This document shows positions 54,197 through 62,324 of a stretch of DNA of 64,000 bases, piece after piece. How positions within the stretch are numbered: position 1 is the first letter of the stretch; each line of letters opens with the position of its first letter. The translations under genes were made by a program, and so were the position numbers. The stretch is from Planctomycetia bacterium (GTDB lineage: Bacteria; Planctomycetota; Planctomycetia; Gemmatales; HRBIN36), in assembly GCA_016795155.1 (NCBI GenBank), contig JAEUIE010000027.1, forward strand, positions 36,146 to 100,145. Direction: 5' to 3'. Below the pieces are notes generated by a model. It had not been told where the DNA came from. It saw only the letters and a list, made by a program, of their open reading frames with translations, and did not search any database.

Positions 54197-54366
54197 GCAG
54201 CAGACCTAAGGAGTTGCAGCATCACTCTCCGGCCGGCCTGCGGGGTGTGCACAAATCCTCTTTGAGGAAGACGAACCAAGGACTTTGTCTCCGCAGGCTT
54301 TGCCAGCCATACCGATGCAGACCTGGATACAGTTTTGCGGATGAGCAGTTGAATGAGAAGCAGTAG
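54197..54366 (+). pseudogene. decayed duplicate of the 3' end of the coiled-coil gene
   Basis: The 170 bases align with the last 170 of the gene at 50708-51286 (GCAGCAGAC..., CACAAATcCTcTTTGA, TGCC-ATACC, ending GAATGAgAAGCAGTAG). One extra T near 54332 moves the final ADEQLNEKQ out of frame with the preceding QILFEEDEPRTL. No start or 5' half remains. It ends three bases before the first island-flanking repeat. Confidence 0.85.
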
Positions 54367-54369
54367 GGC

Positions 54370-54514
54370 GGGTCGAGCGATAAAACCTTGAAAAAATGGT
54401 TAATACGCTGGATCAAGCTCGCCCCGCCTTGCAATTGCAGGCGTTGATGGGGCGAGCCTGGTTTCGCAAGTGTTTTATCACCAGAGACTTGGCGCTCGAT
54501 CCATCCTACTCGGC
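54370..54514. repeat. island-flanking structured repeat, left copy
   Basis: The 145 bases align in direct orientation with 57298-57441 at roughly three quarters identity. Shared blocks include GGGTCGAGCGA at the start, CTCGCCCCGCCTTGC, TTGATGGGGCGAGC, GGTTTCG and CTTATCACC/TTTATCACC, ending TACTCGGC. CTCGCCCC pairs with GGGGCGAG around GCCTTGCAATTGCAGGC, giving a strong nested hairpin. Confidence 0.85.
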
Positions 54515-54676
54515 TAAAACAGGCTAGAGTAATTCACTGATGTGGTCGATTTATTCAGATTTACTGTATTTTAGCTCTCAAGAGGCTGCGTTTGTAGCAT
54601 TTCTCTTGTATCCCAACATGCTGCAAGCTAAATTGCATTGTGAGTGAATTGGCTGTAGTTTGCACTGGAGCATTTC

Positions 54677-55174
54677 ATGGCGATCAACGATAGCACGGAA
54701 AAGAACTTGATCCGATTGAATGATCAACAATCGGGAAATAAGGATCTTGCAGCAACTGCAGGTTCTGGTGCAGTCATCCAACTTGGAGCAAATTTGCAGC
54801 TAGACCTGACCGGTCTAACAGTTGAGCAGCAACAACAGTTAAAAATAAAACATGCAGAAGCCATGATTGGAGTTAATAAAAAGGCGCAGGAACTTGTTAC
54901 CGATGCAGGTGCATTGAATCATGCTCTTGGAACAATGGCACATCATACTGGTGAAGTTGCATCTTCCGGGCAAGACGTGACGATTACTCACACTCAAGAT
55001 AGCTCGCTTGGGCGTACCGAAATAATTATGGGGACAAGCGACGCAGCAAAAAAAGGCAAACTGACGTTGTCTCAAACTAAACAACGTGGAAGTGGTTGTT
55101 CTCTAATGATTGCAGCTATCATAGCAGGTGGTCTTGGAGCATTTATGTGCATAGCAGTGTTCTCTTCCTGGTAG
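54677..55174 (+). CDS. island protein 1: tail-anchored protein of unknown function
   Basis: The 165-aa protein follows GGAG by six bases. It has an N-terminal Gly/Ala/Gln region, a Gln-rich helix (EQQQQLKIKHAEAMIG), a polar segment (DVTITHTQDSSLGRTEIIMGTS) and a single C-terminal membrane segment (about 139-163) entered by SGCSLM and ended by Trp. There is no signal peptide, so it should be inserted tail-first, its bulk in the cytosol. It is A/T-richer than the surrounding genes. I recognise no family. Confidence 0.7.
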   Translation: MAINDSTEKNLIRLNDQQSGNKDLAATAGSGAVIQLGANLQLDLTGLTVEQQQQLKIKHAEAMIGVNKKAQELVTDAGALNHALGTMAHHTGEVASSGQDVTITHTQDSSLGRTEIIMGTSDAAKKGKLTLSQTKQRGSGCSLMIAAIIAGGLGAFMCIAVFSSW

Positions 55175-55257
55175 CATCTTGAAATTGGTTTGCAACGCCA
55201 GTCCGAACTAAATTCGTTTTCAAAACCAGTATGTTAAAGCTGCTTTAAAATGAACCG

Positions 55258-55551
55258 ATGTCAACGATTAATCTAACCATCAGCGACGACATCGAAGCTA
55301 ATAGAGTGCTCGACTCTTTAGCAAGCCAGTGCGGACACATGACGCCAACCGACCGGGATCAAATTATTTCACAAATTAGCACCATCATCTATGACTTAGA
55401 GCAACGTGGTAAGGACTTAGCATCCCTCGGCAGCCAGTTTAGGACAGTCAAAACTCTTCAATTATTGGGTTGCAAAATCCAGATCTCTGCTACCTACGGT
55501 AACCCAAAGTATCGTTCTTTATTCTCGTGGTTACGTTCATTCCTTCCATGA
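55258..55551 (+). CDS. island protein 2: small protein of unknown function
   Basis: The 97-aa protein has no membrane segment. It looks like an alpha/beta protein (INLTISDDIEANRVLDSLAS, QLLGCKIQISATYG) and ends in aromatic/basic residues (RSLFSWLRSFLP). The ribosome site is weak. It lies 83 bases after island protein 1 and 18 bases before island protein 3 on the same strand, so co-expression is likely. No family recognised. Confidence 0.55.
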   Translation: MSTINLTISDDIEANRVLDSLASQCGHMTPTDRDQIISQISTIIYDLEQRGKDLASLGSQFRTVKTLQLLGCKIQISATYGNPKYRSLFSWLRSFLP

Positions 55552-55569
55552 AAATGAGCACATCATTCA

Positions 55570-56622
55570 ATGAGCCGTAAGCAACTCCAGGATGCAATTC
55601 TAAAGATTCTTCAGAATTCTCCACTCCCATTAAAGGCGAGAGAGATTAGAACTTCCATTTGTCGAGAGCTTGATCTACCATCAATCACGGTAAAAGACAT
55701 CAATTCAATTCTCTACTCTGAACTTAGGCATACAGCTGTAAAGGACGAAGAACATCGCTGGAAGATTCAAGCTCAGCGTTCGTCTGCAAAGTCAACATTC
55801 AAGAATAAAGGTTTAGAACAAGCACTACAACACATTGATGAAGCGAAGAAGTTGTCTGAATTATTAGGAGGGACAGACGCTGATGTGAAACAGTATCTAT
55901 TCAGTTTGTCTGAAAGCGATCTTTCCGTGATCTTGAACGAATATGAAAATCAATATGGTGCAAGCAAGAGAGAATACGCAGAAAATATACTACCGCTCTG
56001 GCGAACTGGACGCAGAAAAATGAGTGGCTTGGTTGCAGAACGACTTTACAATCTATTACCGCCGAGAATGCCCTTGCAGATTAAATATGACATGGTGCAA
56101 ACACTTTGGAAAAAGTTCAGCCCGAGTTCGAAGGCAAGCTATGTTATTGGACCAGACTGCGACCCAACCTTGGCTTGCAATATTATTGAACAGCATCTTC
56201 TTGAGAGCATTTCGAAGTACACAATCCCCCATGAGCTCGAAAATCGGTTTAGCTGGCTTTCTGCAGGTGATGTTTCGATACGACAAGATTTGCTGAACTA
56301 TTTTCTTGAGAAGGAAAGAGCCTTAATTATTGAGGATGCTAGTAATCGAACCAAAATAATCATGAAGCATCTTCAACAACACGGGCAATGGACGGAATGC
56401 ATCAAACAAGAATACACACTATGTAACCAGAGATTAGAAATATTCTTTGACAAATCTGCAACAGGAATTATGGAGGGACGGCCATGTCCTTCTAATTCTC
56501 AGCAACTTGTGGACAAGCAACATCAAAAGATTCCAGAGAGCAGTGGTTGCTTAATGTTGTTATGTGTTATCCTAGTGGTAGGGGCAACAGCCTGCGTTTG
56601 CATCGTCGTAAATTGGTTCTAA
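55570..56622 (+). CDS. island protein 3: winged-helix-like protein with C-terminal membrane anchor
   Basis: The 350-aa protein has, at about 1-65, a winged-helix pattern (LQDAILKILQNSPLPLKAREI, VKDINSILYSELR, DEEHRWKI) like HARE/HB1-type wHTH domains found in restriction and chromatin proteins; this is by eye. A helical middle of about 250 residues is unassigned. The C-terminus is one membrane segment (about 325-347) entered by SGCLML and ended by NWF, resembling the tail of island protein 1. A membrane-tethered DNA- or protein-binding role is inferred. Confidence 0.65.
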   Translation: MSRKQLQDAILKILQNSPLPLKAREIRTSICRELDLPSITVKDINSILYSELRHTAVKDEEHRWKIQAQRSSAKSTFKNKGLEQALQHIDEAKKLSELLGGTDADVKQYLFSLSESDLSVILNEYENQYGASKREYAENILPLWRTGRRKMSGLVAERLYNLLPPRMPLQIKYDMVQTLWKKFSPSSKASYVIGPDCDPTLACNIIEQHLLESISKYTIPHELENRFSWLSAGDVSIRQDLLNYFLEKERALIIEDASNRTKIIMKHLQQHGQWTECIKQEYTLCNQRLEIFFDKSATGIMEGRPCPSNSQQLVDKQHQKIPESSGCLMLLCVILVVGATACVCIVVNWF

Positions 56623-56687
56623 GAGCAATTGATCAACGTGAGTGATTCGCAGCTTGTGATACCCAGCTATTGAAGGATAATGATGCT

Positions 56688-57290
56688 GTGCTAGAAATAT
56701 TAATTCAACTTGTCCTGGTCACGCTTATTTCTCCCGATGAGATGACATGCAAAGTTGTTGGAATTACTGATGGAGACACGATAGTAGTGTTGGATTCTGA
56801 AAAACAACAACATAAGATTCGGCTCGAAGGCATTGATGCTCCAGAAAAGAGCCAGCCATTCGGCTCAAAGAGTAAGGATGCGTTAAGTACATTGATAATG
56901 GGAAAGGATGTAACGATTCGTTGGTCGAAAAAGGATCGTTATGGACGCATACTAGGAGACGTTTTTGTTGGTGAATTACACGTTAACCTAGAGTTAGTTA
57001 AGTGCGGCATGGCCTGGCACTTCAAGGAATATTCGAGCTCAAAATCGTTGTCAAATGCTGAAGCTGAAGCCAGAAATTCAAAAAGTGGTTTATGGGCATT
57101 AAATAATCCAATCTCGCCTTGGCAGTTTCGGAAAGACCGTAACATACCGAATGAAAATGCTTCAGTTAAAAAACCTACTAGTCCAAATGGATGGAGCAGA
57201 ACATCTATAGCATTGGTTTGCCTACTCCTTGTCGCCACTTTCATAGGTATTCGTCTGAAAGCAAAAAGTTTATTCGGCAGAATTAGCTAA
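56688..57290 (+). CDS. island protein 4: membrane-anchored staphylococcal-type nuclease
   Basis: I use GTG 56688, which has AAGGA ten bases upstream, giving 200 aa; TTG 56670 would put that site inside the gene. A hydrophobic N-terminus precedes an SNase domain (about 16-140) with complete active site: DGDT (Asp for Ca2+), IRLEGIDAPE (Arg, Asp, Glu) and DRYGR (the second Arg). A second hydrophobic segment (about 172-190) and basic end follow. SNases cut DNA and RNA with Ca2+. If the N-terminus is a signal peptide the nuclease faces outward, anchored at its C-terminus. Confidence 0.85.
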   Translation: MLEILIQLVLVTLISPDEMTCKVVGITDGDTIVVLDSEKQQHKIRLEGIDAPEKSQPFGSKSKDALSTLIMGKDVTIRWSKKDRYGRILGDVFVGELHVNLELVKCGMAWHFKEYSSSKSLSNAEAEARNSKSGLWALNNPISPWQFRKDRNIPNENASVKKPTSPNGWSRTSIALVCLLLVATFIGIRLKAKSLFGRIS

Positions 57291-57297
57291 ACAGTGT

Positions 57298-57441
57298 GGG
57301 TCGAGCGAAACAGCTTCGAAACGATACTGAAGTCACTGAATCAATCTCGCCCCGCCTTGCGATTGCAAGCGCTGATGGGGCGAGCTTGGTTTCGTGGGTG
57401 TCTTATCACCTGAGACTTAGCGCTCACCCATCTTACTCGGC
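57298..57441. repeat. island-flanking structured repeat, right copy
   Basis: Direct copy of 54370-54514 (see there): the same order of blocks and a CTCGCCCC / GGGGCGAG hairpin around GCCTTGCGATTGCAAGC. It starts seven bases after the nuclease stop codon and ends just before the stop of the following minus-strand gene. Confidence 0.85.
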
Positions 57442-57444
57442 ACA

Positions 57445-58428
57445 TCAAGGTAACGCCACCTTGCGGAAGGTGAACTGCACGGGCATTTCCTGGGGGGTGG
57501 TGGGGATGGTGAGTTCTACTTTCCAGGGTGAGGGGCTGTTGGGGACATTGCGGAGGAGCCAGTTGGCGTTGACGGTGCTGCCTGAATCGGTGCGGATTTC
57601 CCGGCCTACGGGTGTGATGATGTTGGAATCACTGCGTAGTTGCAGCTTGAGAGAGTTGAACAGCCTGCTTTGATGGCTTTCCCATTCGCGTGTGCCGGGG
57701 GGATATTGCACTTCGGTGGAGAGTTCCCAGGTCTGGCTGGCGGAGTTCTTATCCACGCGACGCAGGATTGCAGTGATGCCGGACTTCTTTTCCTGAGTGT
57801 TCGGCTGGCAGGGCATGGTCATGGTAATGCGTCCCGGGGCGAGCCAGGCTATGCCAGCGAGTTGCACTTCTTCCAGATGCGTTTGCGTTCGCGGCGGGCG
57901 AGGCAGGCGAAACTCCAGCACCTTGATCGGTTCTCCTTCGAAACTGTAACTCGTTGCAGGGCTGCTTTGTCCAGCAGGCTGCAAGGCAATCAGCAAAGGA
58001 ACTAGTCGTGGCTCCAAGGCCAGTTCTACTTGAAGAATCAGCCTATCCAGCGATGCGTCTTCATAGGCCACGATGCTTCGACGCAACAGCCTGGCCCGCC
58101 AGGGGCCACTGTAGGCGATGTAGGTTGCTGTAGTGGAATCGATGCTGGATAACTCTATCTCTTCTGCTTTCAGCTGCACCGATAGCTGGCACTGCAAAGT
58201 AAGAAGATCGAGCAGTTCCCAAAAGGTCTTTTTACCTGCAGTCAACTGAAACTGCTTATCAGGCCATTGAACAGGCAGATTATTTCGTGTTGTTACGCGA
58301 TTACCTGTCTGGTTCAGCAGTTGCAAAACCTGTGCTGGTGACTCGCCACCTTGAAGAATCACCACGCTGGCTTGAGGAGTTGCAAGCGAGGCTGGTTGCA
58401 GCAGAAGTGCAGTGAGTAAACAAAGCAT
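57445..58428 (-). CDS. exported protein of unknown function, last gene of a GT2 operon
   Basis: From the ATG at 58428, which overlaps the DUF2304 stop codon (TAATG), the product is 327 aa; the longer open frame upstream is a shadow of the DUF2304 and GT2 genes. The signal peptide is clear (MLCLLTALLLQPASLA). The mature part is beta-rich with a short DUF-like N-terminal piece resembling secretin or STN modules ('VVILQGGESPAQVLQLLNQTGNRVT', 'FWELLDLLTLQCQLSVQLK'); that resemblance is by eye. Three tight overlaps make it part of one operon. Confidence 0.7.
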   Translation of the reverse strand: MLCLLTALLLQPASLATPQASVVILQGGESPAQVLQLLNQTGNRVTTRNNLPVQWPDKQFQLTAGKKTFWELLDLLTLQCQLSVQLKAEEIELSSIDSTTATYIAYSGPWRARLLRRSIVAYEDASLDRLILQVELALEPRLVPLLIALQPAGQSSPATSYSFEGEPIKVLEFRLPRPPRTQTHLEEVQLAGIAWLAPGRITMTMPCQPNTQEKKSGITAILRRVDKNSASQTWELSTEVQYPPGTREWESHQSRLFNSLKLQLRSDSNIITPVGREIRTDSGSTVNANWLLRNVPNSPSPWKVELTIPTTPQEMPVQFTFRKVALP

Positions 58429-58781
58429 TACGAGGGGCCTGTGGATTTGCGGGGTGCTACGGGCTGGCTCAGGGCCATTTGGCGAATGATCAAAGTCATT
58501 TGCCGTTGTAACTGAACTTGCCGGGCGTAGAGCAGGAAACTGACCGCGATGAAGGACAACGTCAGCAAGTAGAGAAGCAGGTTGGCACCGACGCCGATGC
58601 CGAGCCAGCGGGCGATGTAGGTGAGGGAATCGGGGAAGAGAATGAAGCCGATGGCACTCAGCCAGATGGCGGAGCGGAACAGCGGGCCGGCGAGGTTGGT
58701 CTGCAAGCGGTAGTGTCTGACCCACTCCCAGAGCACCAGGCACGAGAGCACAGTGACGGCGGCAATTTGAAACAGGTTCAT
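58428..58781 (-). CDS. DUF2304 small membrane protein
   Basis: The ATG at 58781 overlaps the GT2 stop codon (ATGA) and gives 117 aa. Three hydrophobic segments (IAAVTVLSCLVLWEWV, FRSAIWLSAIGFILFP, LLLYLLTLSFIAVSFLLYA) and a final basic helix (RQVQLQRQMTLIIRQMAL) fit DUF2304, which regularly accompanies GT2 enzymes acting on polyprenyl phosphate. Confidence 0.85.
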   Translation of the reverse strand: MNLFQIAAVTVLSCLVLWEWVRHYRLQTNLAGPLFRSAIWLSAIGFILFPDSLTYIARWLGIGVGANLLLYLLTLSFIAVSFLLYARQVQLQRQMTLIIRQMALSQPVAPRKSTGPS

Positions 58782-59464
58782 TTGATCATTCTCCCGAGCA
58801 GGAGTTCGCCTGCAATTTTCACAGCGTGTAGCGATGATTGTCCCTTGGCCAAGGTGTCGGCGGTGTAGCGGATGGTGACAGGTACTTCGACATAGCGTAG
58901 GCGATGCCTGCGGATCTGGTCGAGAATTTCTGAGGCATGTGCCATGCGATCCTGGAGCAGGTTGATCTTCAAGGCGGCTTGTCGTGTGAGAGCGCGAAAG
59001 CCATTGTGTGTATCGGTCACCCGCATCTGGGAAACGATGCGAGTGAAGAGTACGCCTGCTTTCAGAATGAAGCGACGAGTCCAAGGCATGTTGACGGTGT
59101 TGCCGAGGAACCGCGAGCCAAGTGCCACATCAGCCTGGCCGGTTTGCAGTGGCTCAAGCAGCCTGGGGATTTCAGTGGGATCATGCTGGCCATCAGCATC
59201 GAAGGTGACGAGGTAGTCTGCACCTTGTTGCAAGGCAAAGGTGATGCCTGTCTGCAATGCTGCGCCCTGGCCACAATTGATAGGATGCCGGACAACCCAC
59301 GCCCCAGCATCGTGGGCCACCTGGCTGGTAGCATCGGCGGAGCCATCGTCGATGACTACGACCTGCCGATAACTTTGCATTAATGTGTGCAAAGTGTTGC
59401 CAAGCCGGGCTGCTTCCTGATATGCCGGGACGATGATCCAGATGGATGGAGAATGCATGGCCAT
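58778..59464 (-). CDS. family 2 glycosyltransferase, dolichyl/polyprenyl-phosphate sugar transferase-like
   Basis: The 228-aa protein has a GT-A fold: IIVPAYQE, VVVIDDGSADAT, GQGAALQTGI, the DXD-type FDADGQHDP, GSRFLG and the later HNGFRALTR. Lacking C-terminal membrane helices, it may depend on the DUF2304 partner for membrane contact. It probably loads a sugar onto a polyprenyl phosphate carrier for surface glycosylation. First gene of the overlapping three-gene operon. Confidence 0.88.
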   Translation of the reverse strand: MAMHSPSIWIIVPAYQEAARLGNTLHTLMQSYRQVVVIDDGSADATSQVAHDAGAWVVRHPINCGQGAALQTGITFALQQGADYLVTFDADGQHDPTEIPRLLEPLQTGQADVALGSRFLGNTVNMPWTRRFILKAGVLFTRIVSQMRVTDTHNGFRALTRQAALKINLLQDRMAHASEILDQIRRHRLRYVEVPVTIRYTADTLAKGQSSLHAVKIAGELLLGRMIK

Positions 59465-59615
59465 GTGAAAGTATTATAAGGTGTTGTTGCAACAGGATAT
59501 ATGATTTCACGGTGGGTTATGATAAACTAAAGGAGGGAGAATGCTCCTTCCTGCCATTTGGGCAATAATGCTCAGCGTGTTATTGCTTGCCTTCAGACCG
59601 TATCTGGTTGAACTC

Positions 59616-62192
59616 ATGCGATTATTGATCCTTTCCCTGATCATAACGGTGGTTGCAGTATCGATGCAGGCCCAGGAGCCGCCGAAGGCGACCAAAGCGC
59701 AATTGCAGCATTTTGAGAGCAAGGTTCTGCCTATCCTGAAGGAAAACTGTTTCAAATGTCATGGCGGGCAGGCCAAGATTCGGGGCGGGCTGCGCATCAC
59801 TTCGCGGGCAGACATTCTGAAAGGTGGTGATACCGGTTCTGCGGTTGATCTGAAGAAGCCTGCCGAGAGCCTGTTCTGGAAAGCGATTCATCATCAGGAT
59901 GGCTACGAGATGCCTCCTACAGGCAAGCTTGCCCCTGAGAAGCTGGCCGTGCTCGAACAGTGGATGAAAGATGGCATCCCCTGGTCCGATTCGGTCAAGC
60001 TTGAAACTTCGAAAGAAGAGCACAAGGCAATGGGCGGCGTGGTGACAGCGGAATCGAAGAATTACTGGGCGTTCAAACCGGTCAATTCGCCAGCGCCACC
60101 GGCGGTGAAGAACACTGCATGGGTGAAGACACCTATTGATGCGTTCATCTTGGACAAGCTGGAAGCAAAGGGCATTCAGCCAAGCCCGGCTACGGACAAA
60201 CTGGCACTGATCCGACGGGCTACCTACGACCTGACTGGCTTGCCCCCAACACCTGAAGAGATCGACAGCTTTGTTAACGACAAAGACCCTGCGGCTTATG
60301 AGAAGCTGATCGACAAGTTGCTGGCATCGCCGCACTACGGCGAGAAGTGGGCACGGCACTGGCTCGATGTGGTGCGCTTTGCGGAAACCAATGGCTACGA
60401 ACGGGATGGCCCGAAGCCTTTCGCCTGGCGATACCGCGATTATGTCATCCGCAGTTTGAACAGCGATAAGCCTTATGATCTCTTCATCAAGGAACAGTTG
60501 GCGGGTGATGAGTTGCCGGGCGAGAACCCTGATGCGATTATCGCTACCGGTTTCTACCGGCTTGGCTTGTGGGATGATGAACCAGCAGACCCGAAGCAGG
60601 CCCGGTTCGATGAGATGGATGATATTGTCGCGACCACGTCGCAGGGCTTTCTGGGCATCACCATGAACTGTGCCCGGTGTCACGATCACAAGATCGATCC
60701 AATCCCGCAGGCGGACTATTACAAGTTGCTGGCTTTCTTTGCTGATGTGGAACGCTTCAGTCTGGATCGGAATGTGCGCTCGCCTTACAACCTGACCGAT
60801 ATTTCTCCGCCGGAGAAACGGGCTAGGTATGAAGCTGAGTTCACGGCCCGGCAGGCCAAGCTGCATGCGTTGGAAAAGGAGATGACCTTCCTGGAAGATA
60901 AGATCATCAAGCGTATGCCTGAAGAAGAACAGCGAGCATCCGAAGGGCTGGATCGGCCTGAGGTGATCAAGAAACTAAACAAGTACTGGAAGGAAGATGA
61001 GAAGCAGCAATATGAGACGTTGAAGAAAGAACAGACCCAGTTGAAGCGTAAGCCTGAGCCGGACCGGGACCTGGCCTTATCTGTGAATAAGTGCAAAGTG
61101 AATCCGCCTCCCACGTTTGTGATGGTGCGTGGATCGCCTCATTCTCCTGGTGCCCGCGTGTCTCCAGGCTATCCCAGCGTGCTGGCCGATAAAGACCCGG
61201 AGTTGCCTGCACCTTCGAAGGAAGCCAAATCGAGTGGCAGACGAACCGTGCTGGCCAACTGGATTGCCTCGAAGGACAATCCGCTGACAGCCCGCGTGAT
61301 AGTCAACCGCATCTGGCAGCATCATCTGGGTAAAGGCATCGTTGCCAGTTCCAACGACTTCGGCAAGTTCGGTTCACCACCTACCCACCCCGAATTGCTC
61401 GACTGGCTGGCCACCGACTTTATGACCCATGGCTGGAAGATGAAGCGGCTGCACAAGTTGATCATGATGTCGAATGTGTATCAGATGAGTTCCAGGGTTG
61501 AGGGGGCAGGGGTGAAGGCAACCAATCTCCCCTCTCCCTCCCGGGGAGAGGGGCTGGGGGTGAGGGGTTCTTCAAGTGGAGCGAATGCGACCACCATGGA
61601 TCCCGAGAACAATCTATACTGGCACTTCAACCCTCGCCGCCTCACTGCAGAGGAAGTGCGTGACACCATCCTGTCGGTCAATGGCACACTCAACATGAAG
61701 ATGTATGGCCCCAGTGTCTACCCGATCATCCCCAGGGAAGTGCTGGCGGGGCAATCGATTCCGGGTGATGGCTGGGGTAAGTCTTCGGCGGAGGAAGCGG
61801 CCCGACGCAGCATCTATGTCTATGTCAAGCGTTCGCTCCAGGTGCCTATTCTGGTGAGCCATGATCAGGCTGATCCGGACAGCAGTTGCCCGGTGCGGTA
61901 CACGACGACGGTGCCTACCCAGGCCCTGGGCATGCTCAACAGCGAGTTCACGAACCAGCAGGCGGAGAAACTGGCCCAGCGCGTTGCGAAGGATGTGCCC
62001 AGCGATGTGAAGGGGCAGATTGGCCGTGCCATTCGTCTGACCACCGGTCGTGTTTCCACGGAAGCGGAAATTCAGAAGGATGTTGAATTGCTGGAGCGGT
62101 TCAAAGCCAAGCATGGCATGAACGAATCCCAGGCCATGAAGCAGGTGATGCTGATGCTGCTGAATGCGAACGAAATGGTGTATGTGGATTGA
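59616..62192 (+). CDS. PSCyt1-DUF1549-DUF1553 planctomycete cytochrome-like protein, with an in-frame repeat insertion
   Basis: From the ATG at 59616 the product is 858 aa: signal peptide (MRLLILSLIITVVAVSMQAQ), PSCyt1 domain with a heme motif CFKCH at about residues 46-50, DUF1549 (about 165-370, with ARHWLDVVRFAETNGYERDG) and a second CARCHDHK heme-like motif, then DUF1553 (about 545-840: SGRRTVLANWIASKDNP, RVIVNRIWQHHLGKG, NPRRLTAEEVRD). Between SSRVEGAG and DPENN, 15-16 codons come from a GAGGGG-type repeat (61527-61573; LPSPSRGEGLGVRGSS). Homologs go straight from SSR... to a DPEN segment. The function is unknown; the DUF1501 gene downstream is its standard partner. Confidence 0.9.
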   Translation: MRLLILSLIITVVAVSMQAQEPPKATKAQLQHFESKVLPILKENCFKCHGGQAKIRGGLRITSRADILKGGDTGSAVDLKKPAESLFWKAIHHQDGYEMPPTGKLAPEKLAVLEQWMKDGIPWSDSVKLETSKEEHKAMGGVVTAESKNYWAFKPVNSPAPPAVKNTAWVKTPIDAFILDKLEAKGIQPSPATDKLALIRRATYDLTGLPPTPEEIDSFVNDKDPAAYEKLIDKLLASPHYGEKWARHWLDVVRFAETNGYERDGPKPFAWRYRDYVIRSLNSDKPYDLFIKEQLAGDELPGENPDAIIATGFYRLGLWDDEPADPKQARFDEMDDIVATTSQGFLGITMNCARCHDHKIDPIPQADYYKLLAFFADVERFSLDRNVRSPYNLTDISPPEKRARYEAEFTARQAKLHALEKEMTFLEDKIIKRMPEEEQRASEGLDRPEVIKKLNKYWKEDEKQQYETLKKEQTQLKRKPEPDRDLALSVNKCKVNPPPTFVMVRGSPHSPGARVSPGYPSVLADKDPELPAPSKEAKSSGRRTVLANWIASKDNPLTARVIVNRIWQHHLGKGIVASSNDFGKFGSPPTHPELLDWLATDFMTHGWKMKRLHKLIMMSNVYQMSSRVEGAGVKATNLPSPSRGEGLGVRGSSSGANATTMDPENNLYWHFNPRRLTAEEVRDTILSVNGTLNMKMYGPSVYPIIPREVLAGQSIPGDGWGKSSAEEAARRSIYVYVKRSLQVPILVSHDQADPDSSCPVRYTTTVPTQALGMLNSEFTNQQAEKLAQRVAKDVPSDVKGQIGRAIRLTTGRVSTEAEIQKDVELLERFKAKHGMNESQAMKQVMLMLLNANEMVYVD
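61527..61573. repeat. GAGGGG-type palindromic element, copy 4, in frame inside a gene
   Basis: 47 bases identical to 29582-29628, read in frame as LPSPSRGEGLGVRGSS in the DUF1549/1553 protein. Confidence 0.92.
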
Positions 62193-62202
62193 GCTTTAAA
62201 CC

Positions 62203-62287
62203 TGTGCCACACTCCAGCGGTACTCCGCTGGGGTGTGCTTCGAATAACAAGAATCCACACCCCGCCGGACATACTGGCGGAGTGTGT
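62203..62287. repeat. two GTGCCACAC-type hairpins between the DUF1549/1553 and DUF1501 genes
   Basis: TGCCACACTCCAGCGG / CCGCTGGGGTGTG around a TACT apex (about 62203-62239), then CACACCCCGCC / GGCGGAGTGTG (about 62251-62286) around GGACATACT. Same family as 25467-25592. Confidence 0.7.
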
Positions 62288-62324
62288 ACAATCAAAACAA
62301 CGAACTAGACTTAGGGTGAAACCC

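Noticed and set aside
54370..57441. An integron cassette with attC sites
   Set aside because: The flanking repeats lack a good GTTRRRY core, the cargo has four genes, and no integrase is in view.
58429..58743. A 105-codon upstream extension of the last gene of the GT2 operon
   Set aside because: It is the DUF2304 gene read in another frame; the TAATG overlap fixes the start at 58428.
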